Part shown: positions 1 to 10,630 of the stretch, in pieces | Position numbering within the stretch: position 1 is the stretch's first letter | Layout: each line of letters starts with the position of its first letter | Assembly (NCBI GenBank): GCA_963682025.1 | Contig: OY821521.1 | Location: 96,456,051-96,520,050, forward strand | DNA: 64,000 bases | Source of the DNA: Cordilura impudica | Lineage: Eukaryota; Arthropoda; Insecta; Diptera; Scathophagidae | Direction: 5' to 3' | Made by a program: the position numbers and the translations under genes | Notes under the pieces: model-generated | Databases searched by the model: none | Told to the model about the DNA's origin: nothing | Seen by the model: the letters and a program-made list of their open reading frames with translations, nothing else

Positions 1-205
1 CATTTAGGAACATTTGTCGACCTAGTCCACAATATAAATATCATCCGATATGCTGCAAAAAAATACATAACAGTGCCACTTGTATTTTTATATGCTTATT
101 TTCTATATACAATTAGTTGGATCTAAGACCATTTTACCTGTGGTATATGGTATCGTATAATCGTTCAAGACAGACTACAATTTTCTGTCATGTTTTTAAT
201 TCTGT
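1..205 (+). repeat. Family R interspersed repeat, 3' end fragment
   Basis: This degenerate copy holds the last 200 bases of the interspersed repeat that is best preserved at 21622-22419 and 31711-32504. It shares the stretch reading 'gacctagtcc', the 'atccgatatg' block, the 'tatgcttattttctatat' block and a mutated version of the terminal palindrome. There is no coding capacity. The left part of the copy lies outside the window. Confidence 0.7.
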
Positions 206-490
206 TAGCAACAAAATTGATCTATTAGCTGTGAAAAATATCTTAAGAATTAGATATTCGTTGAATAATTAATGACAACGTTTTACGGGAATTTTAAATT
301 TATTTGGCAGAGATAATATACATATATAATATGTACAAATAAAATAATGTTGATGTGCTTGATATTTTTCAAAATATTTGACTTGCTTCTCCTGGTTTTT
401 CTTCTTCTTATGAACTTAATAACAAGTGAATTATTATTATAAATCTGATCGATTCTCAACCCCAGAAAAATTAGATGTTTCATGGCATAA
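206..490. other. A+T-rich spacer, nothing recognised
   Basis: This low-complexity stretch lies between a repeat fragment and a gag-like fragment. A 74-codon minus-strand reading frame here shows no motif and biased composition, so it is not called. Confidence 0.5.
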
Positions 491-720
491 AGTAAAAGTG
501 AGACCATATTTCCCCAACCCCATGCGTTGCAAATCTTGCCAACGTCTTGTGCAAAAACAGTCCACTATGTGAAAAATGCGCATTGCCTCCTCATACACCA
601 AATGACTGTACGCGAATATTTTGCATTAACTTTCCCGAGGACACGGTAGGCAGGAAGCATCGATAAGTTGAACAAAAATGTCGACAAAAACTGCAAGCTG
701 GGGTGTATGTGTTGATGATT
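491..720 (+). pseudogene. Non-LTR retrotransposon ORF1 (gag) zinc-knuckle fragment
   Basis: Read conceptually on the + strand with one frameshift, this gives a proline-rich lead (PNPMRCKSCQRL) and then a second cysteine cluster (CEKCALPPHTPNDCTRIFC). This arrangement of CCHC-type knuckles is typical of the nucleic-acid-binding ORF1 of jockey/LOA/I-type non-LTR elements, where it packages element RNA. Only about 70 codons are left, with a frameshift between the first and second knuckles and no start or end, so it is a dead fragment. It may have belonged to the same kind of element as the reverse transcriptase remnant at 1099-2805, but the two are not contiguous. Confidence 0.6.
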
Positions 721-860
721 ATAGGTGCAAAATCCGTTGGAATTGAAATCCTACCTGCTCAGATCGGGACAATTTGGAATATATATCAAAAGTATAATCT
801 CGTTTGAATTTTTATTATGTAAAATAATAATAAAGAATCTTACGTAAGTTTTTAAATTTC

Positions 861-1098
861 AGGATCAGATAGTGATTCTGATTCGATCGGTATAATAAAA
901 CGGTCTAGGTCAAATATTTTTGGTAGTTACAAACAGCAGCGCAAAGTCATTATACCCAAATCACATGGTGGTATAGGATATAAATATTGCACAGATTTTT
1001 TTCCAAATTTGGTTTGTAAATTTTTTTTTCCATAATATAAGTGACTTTACCAAATATGGTCAAGATCGGTTCATATTTCGACCTAGTCCCTATATAAA
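861..1098. repeat. Family R repeat, left part of a copy split by a non-LTR insertion
   Basis: The segment to about 985 matches the first ~120 bases of family R in inverted orientation (gatcggtataat, 'ggtagttacaaacagcagcgc', 'ttatacccaaa'). From about 986 it matches the second half in direct orientation. It stops at the 11-base sequence CCCTATATAAA (1088-1098) and resumes at 2806, so the non-LTR element at 1099-2805 jumped into it. Confidence 0.7.
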
Positions 1099-1117
1099 CA
1101 GGCGGATAACAGCTAAA

Positions 1118-1990
1118 TTGGGAACGACTCTAATATCCCGATTCGTGAACAGGGGAACGCCACAAGGAGGCGTTCTGTCACCACTTCTATGGAACTTAGC
1201 GCTGAACTCAATGCTACTTTCATTGGAGAGACAAGGCTGCAACGTGGTCGCCTATGCTGATGACGTGGCCATAGCCGTAAATGGGAAGTTTCTATCCACA
1301 CTTAGAGATATTCTACAGAGGGCTCTCACTATGCTATCTAGCTGGGCAAGTAGTTGCGGTCTGGGGGTAAATCCGACCAAAACGGAACTTGTTCTTTTCA
1401 CGAGGAAGTATAAGATACCTACCTTCGACCCTATTTCTCTTTACGGTGTTGATATCGCCTTCTCTGATGGAGCCATGTATCTTGGAGTATTCCTGGACAG
1501 GAAGCTGAACTTCAGACGGAACTTGGAGGAAAGGGCGAAGAAGGCGGCTATAGCTTTATACTCCTGCAAAAAGGCCATTGGTAAGCGGTGGGGCTTCAGC
1601 CCGAAAATTGCTTACTGGATCTACACAGCGGTGGTTCGCCCAATACTGCTTTACGGGGTCATCGTCTGGTGGCCTGCACTGGAGAAGGCCTCTAATACCA
1701 ACCTTCTTGCAAGGGTACAGAGAATGGCTTCCATGTGTATTACTGGTGCCCTTCGTACCACACCTACGGATGCCTTGAACATCCTCTTACACCTAATACC
1801 GTTGGACATATTAGGAAAGCAGTCGGCGGCCTCATCGGCCATTCGACTAAGAAGCACAATACAATGGCGTGGTCATAACTGTGGCCATGGAGTGATCCTG
1901 AATAACAGGAACTTACCATTGAACGTGGATTACACGTTCGCAGGTTGCCAGACCACTGCAGTGTTTATCAGGCAGAGGTACTGGCAATAA
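1118..1990 (+). pseudogene. Reverse transcriptase C-terminal half, non-LTR retrotransposon
   Basis: An open frame covers the palm and thumb of a non-LTR reverse transcriptase. Visible are motif B (GTPQGGVLSPLLWNLALN), the catalytic motif C (AYADDVA), the downstream GLGVNPTKTELVLF block, and the thumb pattern with YLGVFLDRKLNF and RPILLYGVIVWW. This enzyme copies element RNA at a nicked chromosomal site. The fingers and first catalytic aspartate (motif A) are missing because the copy is 5'-truncated, and the endonuclease is absent. The frame closes at 1990 shortly after a deletion that removes the start of the RNase H domain. The YADD box is intact, so decay is mostly by truncation. Confidence 0.85.
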
Positions 1991-2706
1991 AGGAAGTTGC
2001 TGACTGGTTGGGTCGGAATATTCTGTCTACAACCGCAGTCAACATCTACTCTGATAGTCAGGCCGCGGTAAAATCCTTGGAATCAATGTTCCTGAAAACA
2101 AGAACCACCCTTAACTGCCGCACGTCTTTAAATGAGATGGCCAAGCAGTTCGACATCAGACTCATTTGGGTCCCAGGGCACAGGAATATACCGGGAAACT
2201 GTAAAGCTGACGAGTTGGCAAGACAGGGCACTACCTTACGGGTTCCAGCGGACTTGGAATGTGTTGGTATACCCCTGGAATCTTGTAGGCTTGAACTTCG
2301 GCTTCACACCTCCGGCATAACCGACAACATATGGGCTAATGGATCAACGTGCAGGATCACGAGACAGATCTGGCCGGCTCTAAATCATAAGCGCACTAGC
2401 GCGCTACTATCACTCCCCCGTAGGGAGATTTCAACAGTAGTTGCTGTTATCACTGGGCACTGCCTTATAGGGAGACACGCTGAACGCCTCAGGGTCTTGT
2501 CAAATGACTTCTGTCGTAGCTGTATGGATGTGGAGGAGGTGGAGAGCATAGAGCACTTCCTTTGCTATTGCCCGGCGCTCTCCAGAACGAGACTTCGAAC
2601 ATTGGGATCGCCGTTTCTTCACGATCTCTCTGATCTCTCAAATGTGGACATTTCACATATCAGGGGCTTCACCAGGAGCTCAAACTGGTTCTACGGTGGG
2701 GACTGA
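1930..2706 (+). pseudogene. RNase H and C-terminal domain of the same non-LTR element
   Basis: This is a second frame, shifted relative to the reverse transcriptase. It starts at a degenerate 'LPDHCSVYQAEVLAI' block, carries the RNase H aspartate (IYSDSQAAVKSL) and the final WVPGHRNIPGNCKADELA block with the catalytic His and Asp. It then continues into the element's C-terminal Cys/His region (CRSCMDVEEVESIEHFLCYC). Presence of RNase H places the element in the LOA/I/R1-side clades and not in jockey proper. The first RNase H strand, with the usual 'TDGS' aspartate, has been deleted at the junction around 1930-1945. The enzyme would remove RNA from the RNA-DNA hybrid during integration; this copy is inactive. 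Confidence 0.8.
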
Positions 2707-2816
2707 GGGGAAAACCTATTCTTCCCGTGGTATCACAATGGACCACAGAGTCTAAGTGTGCTTTTCCTTTGGTTTAGCAGCCACTTTCAACCTAACCTAA
2801 CCTAACCCTATATAAA

Positions 2817-2867
2817 TATAGCACCCGATATGAACTTTTTCATATCTGCAGCCACAAAAATTAATAA
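2817..2867 (+). repeat. Family R repeat, right part of the split copy
   Basis: The sequence resumes with 'atagcacccgatatgaact' and 'tttttcatatctgcagcc', exactly the order seen after the same point in intact family R copies (for example 22236-22275). This confirms that 1099-2805 is an insertion. Confidence 0.75.
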
Positions 2868-3146
2868 CTACTAGCAGATTCCAGCCCTCGAAATTCGAGC
2901 GCAAATTCTAGGAAATTTTATTTTCTCATTAAATAAAGCATTGTATAATTTTATTTATGTGTCGGTAGCAATTTTAAATGCAATTTACTCAAAATAAAGT
3001 AAAAAACTTAAAAATCTGTAAATCTGCAAAGCCGCTAAAAGGAAATACCTTTCAAATAATATACGTTAGTTCAAAATCGGGATAAAACGGTGGAACAAAA
3101 CATCGATCACAAGAAATCGCGTAGCCTATTAATATTATAGATTAAA
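2868..3146 (+). repeat. Family B interspersed repeat, uninterrupted copy
   Basis: About 280 bases, from 'ctactagcagattcc' to 'cctattaatattatag', recur at 48078-48163 plus 49668-49872 with roughly 85-90% identity by eye. The second copy is interrupted by a 1500-bp element. This copy preserves the empty target ('taaagcattgtataatttta', around 2935-2957). No coding capacity or known family was recognised. Confidence 0.75.
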
Positions 3147-3334
3147 ATCTATAAATAGTAATTTTTTTTTTTTTTTATAAATAACTAGTTACTTTTTCAA
3201 GAAGATTGTCTTTTATATAACATAACGAGCACAACAGCAACAACAATTACTGTTATGACATACAAATTAGAAAATTTTCTATAATAACAATAACAAGATG
3301 AACATAGAAAACTTTTTTTCAAGACTTTTTTTTA

Positions 3335-3560
3335 CCTTTTCACTGACATGCGGCGACCTGTTCAACGAGTATTGATGATGTTAAATAACAGCCTGCTCTG
3401 GCTTTCTGTCGCAAAATGAGCAACCCAACTATCTTATTGAGGGTGTAATCGTGATTTCCAAAGACAGATAGACATACATCGCTATATCAACTCTGCTTAT
3501 TATATGGATCAAGATCAAGAATATATTCTATTGTGTCATAATTGTGGAGCGTATACAAAA
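3335..3560 (-). repeat. mini-me/INE-1-like repeat, degraded
   Basis: It matches the reverse orientation of the copies at 36475-36655 and 41560-41800: 'tattgatgatgttaaataa', 'ttattgagggtgtaatcgtg', 'atttccaaagacagatagac', 'cgctatatcaactctgctta'. The gacaga tract is the remnant of the (GTCY)n array typical of mini-me/INE-1-type non-autonomous elements of Diptera. Confidence 0.6.
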
Positions 3561-5378
3561 ATTACTTAAAATCAAAAAAAAAATAGTTATATTTTTTTTT
3601 TTATTTTTTTTAGGGGAAGAAAAAATAGCAGTGGCAACTCTCAATAATATGGCCTAATCCATTAATTGTTTACATTTTATTTCTTTTATTTTTTTCAATA
3701 TCTACCATTGAAAGGCCTTTTTTTCAGCTGAGACATGCAGAAAAGAAAATGCCTGAAAATGCTGTCATCCTCGTAGTCGTTAATATTATTTCAGTCACTT
3801 TTTATGTTGAAGAGACATTAACGGTTTATATAAAATATATTACTCTGCTACCACAACCACTTCTGCTGCATGTGCCACAACTTGGTCGCAATACTCAGCC
3901 ATACATACATACATACATACATTGTTATTAATTAATTAATTTTCCAGTCACTGCTAATTAAAATTAAGGCGAGATACTACAAAAACATTATTTGCATACA
4001 TTCATAAATAAAAAAATATATATATAAATAAATAAATATGTTGCCAATATATTATTTTGTTTTTATATAAAAATAATTAAATGTTATTTTTTTTTTTTGC
4101 AAATTTGTTTCTGTTGTTTATTTATTTAATAAATGCTAATAATCTTTTATGTTTTGTTTTTGAAGCAATGACAATTTGTAAGGTAATAACAACAACAAAC
4201 ATTTTAGTGATAAATTGTTAAACGCTTGCAAAATTGTTAACGACGAATATACGAATAATTAAAAATATATCTATATATTTTTTTTTTGTTAGAGATGAAT
4301 AGCACACACATAAGTTTTGAAATAGACAACAAAATTAATGACTTCAATACTATTGTTGCACATTAGGGCAATTTCATAAAAAATTAAAAATTACTGAATA
4401 TTAAAAAAATTTACAAGGCAATGAAGAAATATTTTCAGATTCTACAATAATTTTACATAAATTTTTTATTTGATGATATTTGCCAAGTCTGTTCAGATTT
4501 ATAAAAATACAGCATTTCTTTGAGCCACTTTTTATTAACTCCTATATTATATAGATTTTTTGTCATTCCGATTTAATATAGTCTCTAAGTGGGATTGGTT
4601 GAAATAAGCCGATTGGAATTCATGTTCAAGATACCTTAATAATTCATGATACACTTAAAGAAAAATGTATATAAATTAAAAAAATTTTAATATTTTAAAT
4701 TTTTATGATGTATTTAAGATTGCATTTTACTTGATTATATTTATTCAGATATGAAATATTTTTTTTTGTTAAGCCCAACTAACCTGAATATTAATATTAA
4801 GTAAGTTTACCGAAAATGCACAGAAAAGATATTGCTCTACGAAACATAGCAATGATTCGGTTTTTTAATAATCTTTCATTGTATTCCTGAACTATTTCTT
4901 ATTAATTAATGTACGAATTCTTCATATTTTTCAATTTCCTTTCAACAAGTTTTTAAATAAATCAAAAAAATCGACTCAATAGAATTTTAATAATTTTTCG
5001 CGTGACACGGAAGATGAGCTCCGATCGGTCTGAAATTTTACAAATAGTATTTATATATCAGATTTAAAAATGTGAGCTATTGGTATGTGCCTCCGTTCTA
5101 TTCATAAGTATAGACGAAATTCGAAAAATTAACATTCAAATTAATATAAACAAGTATCCTCCACTTCGTCTTAAACTCAATATTACAACCAATGTCGGGT
5201 CCGGCTACCACTTTAAAACTGTTGCCGACATTGAAACTTTGAATTCGATAACCAATTCTATAGAAAGAATTAATTACTATCTGAAAAATTTCATTATTTT
5301 TTTCTTACTGAAGTAGAAAACATTTACGTTCCCTAAGTATTTCATAGAACACCAACGAAATGCATTATTTAAGGCAGC
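3561..5378. other. A+T-rich region without recognisable genes
   Basis: Homopolymer runs of T and A, a short (CATA)5 microsatellite at about 3902-3922, and no frame with a recognisable motif. Two reading frames of 60-78 codons (3749-3931 and 5080-5316) lack similarity to anything I know and have biased composition. Confidence 0.5.
3902..3922. repeat. (CATA)n microsatellite
   Basis: Five perfect tandem CATA units in an A+T-rich stretch; it has no further context. Confidence 0.9.
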
Positions 5379-7231
5379 CGACGCACAGTGCCCTTTTTTA
5401 GGGGTGTGAGCGATCAAAAATCGATAATTATTGAACGGCTTAAAATTTTTTCTCGCGGTTTTTTTTGCGCTGTTGTCTATTAAATTACCTATCGATTTTG
5501 TGACAAATTTACCCTTGTATGCTCATGGGGTCAAAACGACCCATTGTGAAAATTTTTTAAATATATTACATAGCTCAATTGTCTGCTGAACGCACTTAAT
5601 TATATAGAAAAAAATTATCTTAGGTATCAAAATCCAAGGTTTCCAAAATTTGGTTGGCGGTATGGTCCAAGGAAGATTTCAACGGAAACTGGCAGAAGTA
5701 TCATCAACTGCCATATCTTTTGGATCGAAAGCATTTTTTATTCCGTAAGATTTTCGAGAGACGGTAATCCTCTGTAATTTTTTTTTTTAAAAAGCCTAAT
5801 GCAACATTTTGTATTGTCGATATGACAAGTCCAGGTCAATATATAGTGCAAGAGTTTCTGAAGTTGTGAAATCACTTTAGATTTCTTCGGGTTTTTTGAT
5901 TGCTTTTTTCAGTCATGCATTAACATCAGAGTCATTGTATTGCAAGGACTCCACCACAGAGACCTTTTCATATTCCTTCCGCTTTCGCAACTCACGCCTT
6001 AATATTTCATAGGTTTCCTCTAAATTTACATATTCTGCCAGAGCATATTTTTTTCTGCGTTTAGTTGAGCGTCCCGAATTTAAGTATGATTTTTGTGGTC
6101 TGCCACGTTTTCTTTTTGCTAAATTCAAATTTTTCTCAACTTGCAGTGACACCGATTCTCCAATCTTTTTTCAAATTTAGCGAACTCGCAAGCCAACCTC
6201 TATTGCCATATATTTTTAAAAACACATTTTAAAACGCGAGCTCTTTATACACTATTCTGAGAATCTTCTAACGAAACTTAAAAGCGCATATTTATTATAT
6301 TCTTTATTTTTGGTATTTATACCAATTTTTTAAAAAACTCTTACAAGAAGTTATTAAAAATCAATTTTCGAGACAGTAGACTTGTTTGTTCTGAGTGTAT
6401 TTGAAAACATTCTTCACAAAGATCTTTTACTAATATATTAAATTTACTCATTGTAGGAAAGTATTTAATGTATATAAACAATTAATGAAGGTTTTTGTTC
6501 AAAGTTAAAAAAGGTAAAAAAAGGTAGCAATTAAATTCACGAAAATTTGATTTATATTTTATTTGTTTATAAAACAATATCAAACTGTTTTGACGTTTAC
6601 AACTTTAACAAAGCATTCTGATTAAAAATAAAAATTTCTTTTTAGTTTACAGTATATTTTTAACCAATTTTAAATTCAAAATATTACGAAAAATTTAGTT
6701 TGATACACTCTAACATCCAAGTTTGCGGGAGTTTGCAGCTGAATATTTTAGTGGATATATTAGAGCAAATGTTCATGGTAAGGGCTAAGACCGCACGGAA
6801 CCGCACAATAGTTAAAAGCTTAGGTAAAGTTAGAAAATTATATAAAAAAAAGGTTTTTTATAAGCTAAATTTGAAATGCTTAACCAACTCAAATTATTAA
6901 CGTAGCTTATATATATTACAAAAAATAAATGTATCTTTTAAATAAAAGAAAAATTTAATCAAATATCTATAACCGATTGGTCGCATTGTATCATTGAAGA
7001 TGAAAATTTTTTCAACAAAATTGTTTTTTACATTTTTACTAAATTTAACTGATTTTGATATCGAATATCTTCGCAACCAATAAAGATAGCGCAAAACCAA
7101 GACCAGGTTTGAAAAACCCATAGCTTTTGATATAAACTTCAATGCTTAAAATAAAGAAAATCATAAAACAAAAATTATTTTCTTGCCGATTTTTTATCAC
7201 TCAGCTGAGAATAAAAGTGCACAGTGCGACG
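5379..7231 (-). mobile_element. Transib-type DNA transposon, internally deleted
   Basis: The element proper spans 5384-7226. Both outer ends read CACAGTG (5384-5390 and 7220-7226). Reading inward, the termini are CACAGTGCCCTTTTTTAGGG and CACTGTGCACTTTTATTCTC, followed on both sides by a GAGYGATNAAAAATCG block, giving imperfect inverted repeats of about 45 bp. It is flanked by perfect 5-bp direct repeats CGACG (5379-5383 and 7227-7231). A CACWGTG terminus plus a G+C-rich 5-bp CGNCG-type duplication is diagnostic of Transib, the superfamily related to the RAG1 recombinase. Inside is a minus-strand fragment of a transposase N-terminus; the catalytic core is gone. Confidence 0.85.
5640..6155 (-). 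pseudogene. Transib (RAG1-like) transposase, N-terminal remnant
   Basis: The best frame (5913-6152) gives a basic segment, KRKRGRPQKSYLNSGRSTKR, followed by RKK and a leucine-rich helix. This matches the 'RGRP..F..SSxRSKRRKT' opening found in arthropod and cnidarian Transib-like transposases. After the stop, frames further downstream on the minus strand continue the family order: an 'ETLALYIDLDLSYRQYKML' block and then 'NAFDPKDMAVDDTS', interrupted by stops and frameshifts. The central and C-terminal catalytic region (DDE) is absent. The family assignment is supported mainly by the CACAGTG ends and CGACG duplication of the host element; the protein match is from memory of the family. Confidence 0.6.
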
Positions 7232-7269
7232 TTGTAATACCCAAAGTTTGATCCATATAGGTCATGCGG

Positions 7270-7790
7270 GAATTCTAAAAAATTTCAAAATTTATTTTTT
7301 TTAAAGGGAACATTAATAAAAATAGTGTACTTTAAAAAATTTACTTTTATTTCTAATTTCGAAAACGTGATACGTAAAATATTACTTTTTTTAAATATTA
7401 CTTTTTTTTAAAAATAGAACTTTAAAAAAATGGTACTTTTTAAAAAAAGGTTACTTTTTGAAAACACAATACCTATGCAAAAAAGGATAAAATTTATAGA
7501 AAAGGGTAATATTTAAAAGACTGCACTCTTAAAAAAGAATACCTTTTTTAAAAACAGTACTTTCTCAAAAGGAGTTCTTTTTTTATAAGAAAAAATGGTA
7601 CTTCTTTTGACAATATTATGATTTAAAAAAAAAGATATTTTTTGACAAAGGGTACTTTTTTAAAATAGTGTTATTTGTAATAAAGTGTTGTTTTTAAAAA
7701 AGTACTTTCTTTAAAAATGATATTTTTTAAAAAAAATATGCTTTTTTTAATAAAGTTAAGTTTTTTTAAGAATTCCTTTTTTAGGTTATT
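7270..7790. repeat. Degenerate A+T tandem array of 'gtactttttaaaaaa' units
   Basis: More than fifteen imperfect repeats alternate a 'tactttt' core with runs of A, spaced about 18-30 bases. There is no coding potential; open frames here on both strands are by-products of the composition. Confidence 0.6.
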
Positions 7791-8019
7791 TTTTAGGACC
7801 AATATTTTTCTCTCATATTGGCGATTTTCTTTATTATGTCGTGATAACGATAAAAAATATGTGGCAATACTTGCCTGTGCTAATGTGACACGTGTAGTTA
7901 ACCACACACATATATACCCCAATAAAACAAAACCACAACTACACTGACTACAACAATAAGAAAAATTACAACAAATACATATCTTAAGAAAAACAACAAA
8001 CACATGACATATTTTTATT

Positions 8020-8225
8020 TTTTCAAGAGTTTTTTCACATGTTTATTCATACCCTTTGAACCGATTTTGATGATTTTAAATAGCAACTCGTTTGGGATAT
8101 TAATAAACGATTTTATGCAAAAACGAAGAGTTCAGCTTTGTTATTGAGGGTGTATTGAGGCGTGACAAGCGGAATGAGAAACCTATATATACCCTCTGCA
8201 CAGTGGTGTGGAGGGTGTAACAATA
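8020..8225 (-). repeat. mini-me/INE-1-like repeat
   Basis: It carries the conserved blocks 'gattttgatgattttaaata', 'ttattgagggtgtattgagg' and the terminal 'atataccctctgcacagtgg' with 'tgtggagggtgtaa'. It is the reverse orientation of the copy at the right edge (63848-64000). The (GTCY) section is largely lost. Confidence 0.65.
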
Positions 8226-8229
8226 TTAT

Positions 8230-8600
8230 GAATTAGAACTAAAAACTATTTCTAAACTAATAAAGGGTAGGGCCTCCATTATTCGCATACTATTTATTTG
8301 AGGTTTCTATTCGCGCACCATAATTGCCAGATGTTTTCCATGGTACTAGACGTTGCAGTTTGACAATGGTCATTGTGTGGCTCTAACCACATGCAAGTCT
8401 GATTACTGATGTGAACGACGGCACTATCTTGCTGGAAATCATAATTTTTTATTGATACTTGGTAAATCTAACTCTAGCAGACCATCGACAAAGAATTCAC
8501 TCCAAACCATCAGAGACCGGTCCAGTACGAATTGTAACATCCGGACTGTCCAGGTAAACTTTTTCTAATCGGGAAACATTATCTATAAATAAAAGTTTTT
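8230..8600 (-). pseudogene. Tc1-like transposase, degraded C-terminal part
   Basis: On the minus strand, conceptual frames give 'VYLDSPDVTIRTGPVSDGLE', then an 'FQQDSAVVHISNQT' block resembling the second catalytic aspartate region of Tc1-type transposases (FQQDNAPxHT), and an 'ENIWQLWCANRNLK' block resembling the 'ENLW' region after the third acidic residue. Several stops and frameshifts intervene and no inverted termini were found. It is an old DD34E-type remnant; the identity is from motif resemblance only. Confidence 0.45.
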
Positions 8601-8677
8601 CTAAAACTTGTTTCTAAAAATTTACTCACATTACTCATCCAGTTTGAACTCAAATTATTTTTAGTAAAATTCAAACG

Positions 8678-8719
8678 TGTTTTTTTGTGTCGACCCAGTA
8701 ATCCTTGACGTCGAATTAC
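8678..8719 (+). repeat. Left flank of the piggyBac insertion, duplicated at 11413-11457
   Basis: The sequence 'cccagtaatccttgacgtcg' followed by 'aattac' is repeated in diverged form at 11427-11455, where it continues directly across TTAA. The two copies are units of a short local tandem duplication that predates the piggyBac insertion. Confidence 0.7.
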
Positions 8720-9115
8720 TTAACTCTTTCGGGACTTCCGGGACAAAACATCCCAACAAATTTCAAAGTTATCTTAATAGTCCCAAACACAAATTTAAGC
8801 ATCTTATCTGAAATGTAAACAAAAATATACATACATCAGCGCGTGGAAGCCAGCTGATGATGAACTTCACAATTCAGTGGAATTTGATCAGTTTTGATCG
8901 TTAATTTGATGCAAGAAGTCGCAAATGAGCGTGATTTAAAAAAAACTCTATTTTGTTGTATAAAAAAGCATCTGAATTATTAAATTTAATTGTTTGGTGG
9001 TGTTTTATGTTAATTACTAAAATTGGGATATATAGTACCAATATGTTTTTTACGTGGGACATATAGTCCCAATAACTATTTTGCGTGGGATTAATTATCC
9101 CAATAAACATTTTAG

Positions 9116-10630
9116 ATGTCAAAAAAGAAGCTAAGCCGAGAGTATCTTGCGCGTATCGTATGCGAAGGGTCAGACTCGGATATCGATTTTGAGGGCTATG
9201 GAAGTGAATATTTCTATGAGAGATCCGATGAAACCGAATCCGCATCAGACATTGAAAATAATCTCAATGTTGAATCTGACCTTGGAACAAAAGGCGACGA
9301 GTCACAACTAACTGTCCAGTGGGGACATGTTACTCCTGATAACCGTCAATACTTCAATCCGAAATACGATTTCCGAACTGAACGAGAGTGCAAAATTCTT
9401 CTTGATTTTAATGACGAGTGCAATGAGTTCAAAATGTTTTCTAAGATATTCCCCTACAGTTTGTGCATTCGTATTTCCGAATGCACTTATCAGCGACTGT
9501 GAGCCTTAAATCGTCATGCGCAGTTAAAGCGAAACTTAACCGATCCGAATGAAATCCTAGTATTTCTGGGCGTTTCATTAATTATGCATTACAATAAGTT
9601 GCCTGCTCTGAAGGACTATTGGAGCAAAAATCCATCAATGGGTAATTCAGTTATACAAAATTGTGTGTCACGAGATCGCAATTTATTATTGGCATCAAAG
9701 GTATATTTAAATGACTGCAGTACTTTTCAGTCTATTGATGAACGCATGGTAAAATTCAAAGGGAGATCAAACATGAAGCAATATATGCCCATGAAACCAA
9801 GTAAACGTGGAATAAAAATTTGGATGCGATGTGACTCCAAGACAGGATATACCTACGATTTTAATGTTTATACCGGAAAGAAGCAAATGCTGTGCAGTTC
9901 AAGGCCAACACCCTTGGAGAAAAGTCGTACTGAAATTGGTTTCTTCGATTCGAGAGCAAAATGTGTGTTTGCCATTTTACCGCTTCTTTACATCAATTAA
10001 TTTATTAAGAACAATTACATATCCCGCACTGGGGACATACATGCAAAGCAGAAAGAATACACAGAAATTTGTTGGAAGGTTAGCCAGAGTAGAAAGCCAG
10101 CTTCAAGTGAACTCTGGTGGTATTTTGACAGTTCGCTGGATGGATTCAAAAGAAGCCTCTTGGCTTCCAATTGCCACGATCCATTTTTTCTAGACATTCA
10201 AAGGAAGCAAAAAGACGGCTCGAAGAATAAAATAAAGTATCCTAAAAGTATCAGCGACTACTACAAAATTATGGGAGGAGTCGACTTAGCCGATCAGAAG
10301 ATGACCGTTTATGGTTTTGACCGTAAGTCTCAAAAGTGGTGGAAAAAAGTGTTCTATAAGCGACTAATGGTTAGCGTGCTAAATTCGTGGATTCTGTATA
10401 CGGAATATAAGACACAGAAACTGTCGCTGAAAGATATTCTGGTCTCTCTTGCTGAAGCTATGATTTTTGAAGGCAATAAAAGGCGAGAGATGAACTCCCA
10501 AGCGTCCAAAAACTGATATTCTGCTATTGGATCTCACTTGCCAGTAGAACAGGAGAAGCGTTGCCGCTGGTTTCGCTGCACATCACTTGGCATCGAAAAG
10601 CGAAAAAATTTGACATGCTCAGGTTGCACC
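9116..10630 (+). pseudogene. piggyBac transposase, broken
   Basis: The start codon at 9116 opens an acidic N-terminus of about 90 residues, as usual in the family. The DDE domain follows: 'VSRDRNLLLASKVYLND', the first catalytic aspartate in SIDERMVKFKGR, 'YMPMKPSKRGIKIW', the region of the second aspartate (FFTSINLL, aspartate lost), and the third in WMDSKEASWL. Then come the MGGVDLADQK block and, after a stop at 10514-10516, a decayed C-terminal Cys-rich finger (RCRWFRC, CSGC). Damage includes an in-frame TGA at 9500-9502, two frameshifts near 9965-10010 and 10150, and a deletion of roughly 40-50 codons around 9715. The protein would have cut and pasted the element at TTAA; it is now inactive. 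Confidence 0.85.

Larger units (their letters stand above)
1088..2816 (+). mobile_element. 5'-truncated LOA/R1-like non-LTR retrotransposon with 11-bp target duplication
   Basis: The element proper spans 1099-2805 and is bounded by perfect direct copies of CCCTATATAAA (1088-1098 and 2806-2816), the target-site duplication of a target-primed insertion. The 5' half is missing: the sequence starts inside the reverse transcriptase. The 3' end after the stop at 2704-2706 is about 100 bases of untranslated sequence closing with (CCTAA)3 instead of poly(A). Family R sequence continues on both sides. G+C content is visibly higher than in the surroundings, as expected for a recent coding insertion. 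Confidence 0.85.

Noticed and set aside
2791..2805. Interstitial telomere sequence (CCTAA)n
   Set aside because: Only three units, located exactly at the 3' end of a non-LTR element and next to its target duplication, so it is the element's tail.
6897..7142. Minus-strand 81-codon frame inside the Transib element
   Set aside because: Aromatic-rich low-complexity translation of A+T-rich DNA, with no family motif and no fit to the transposase order.
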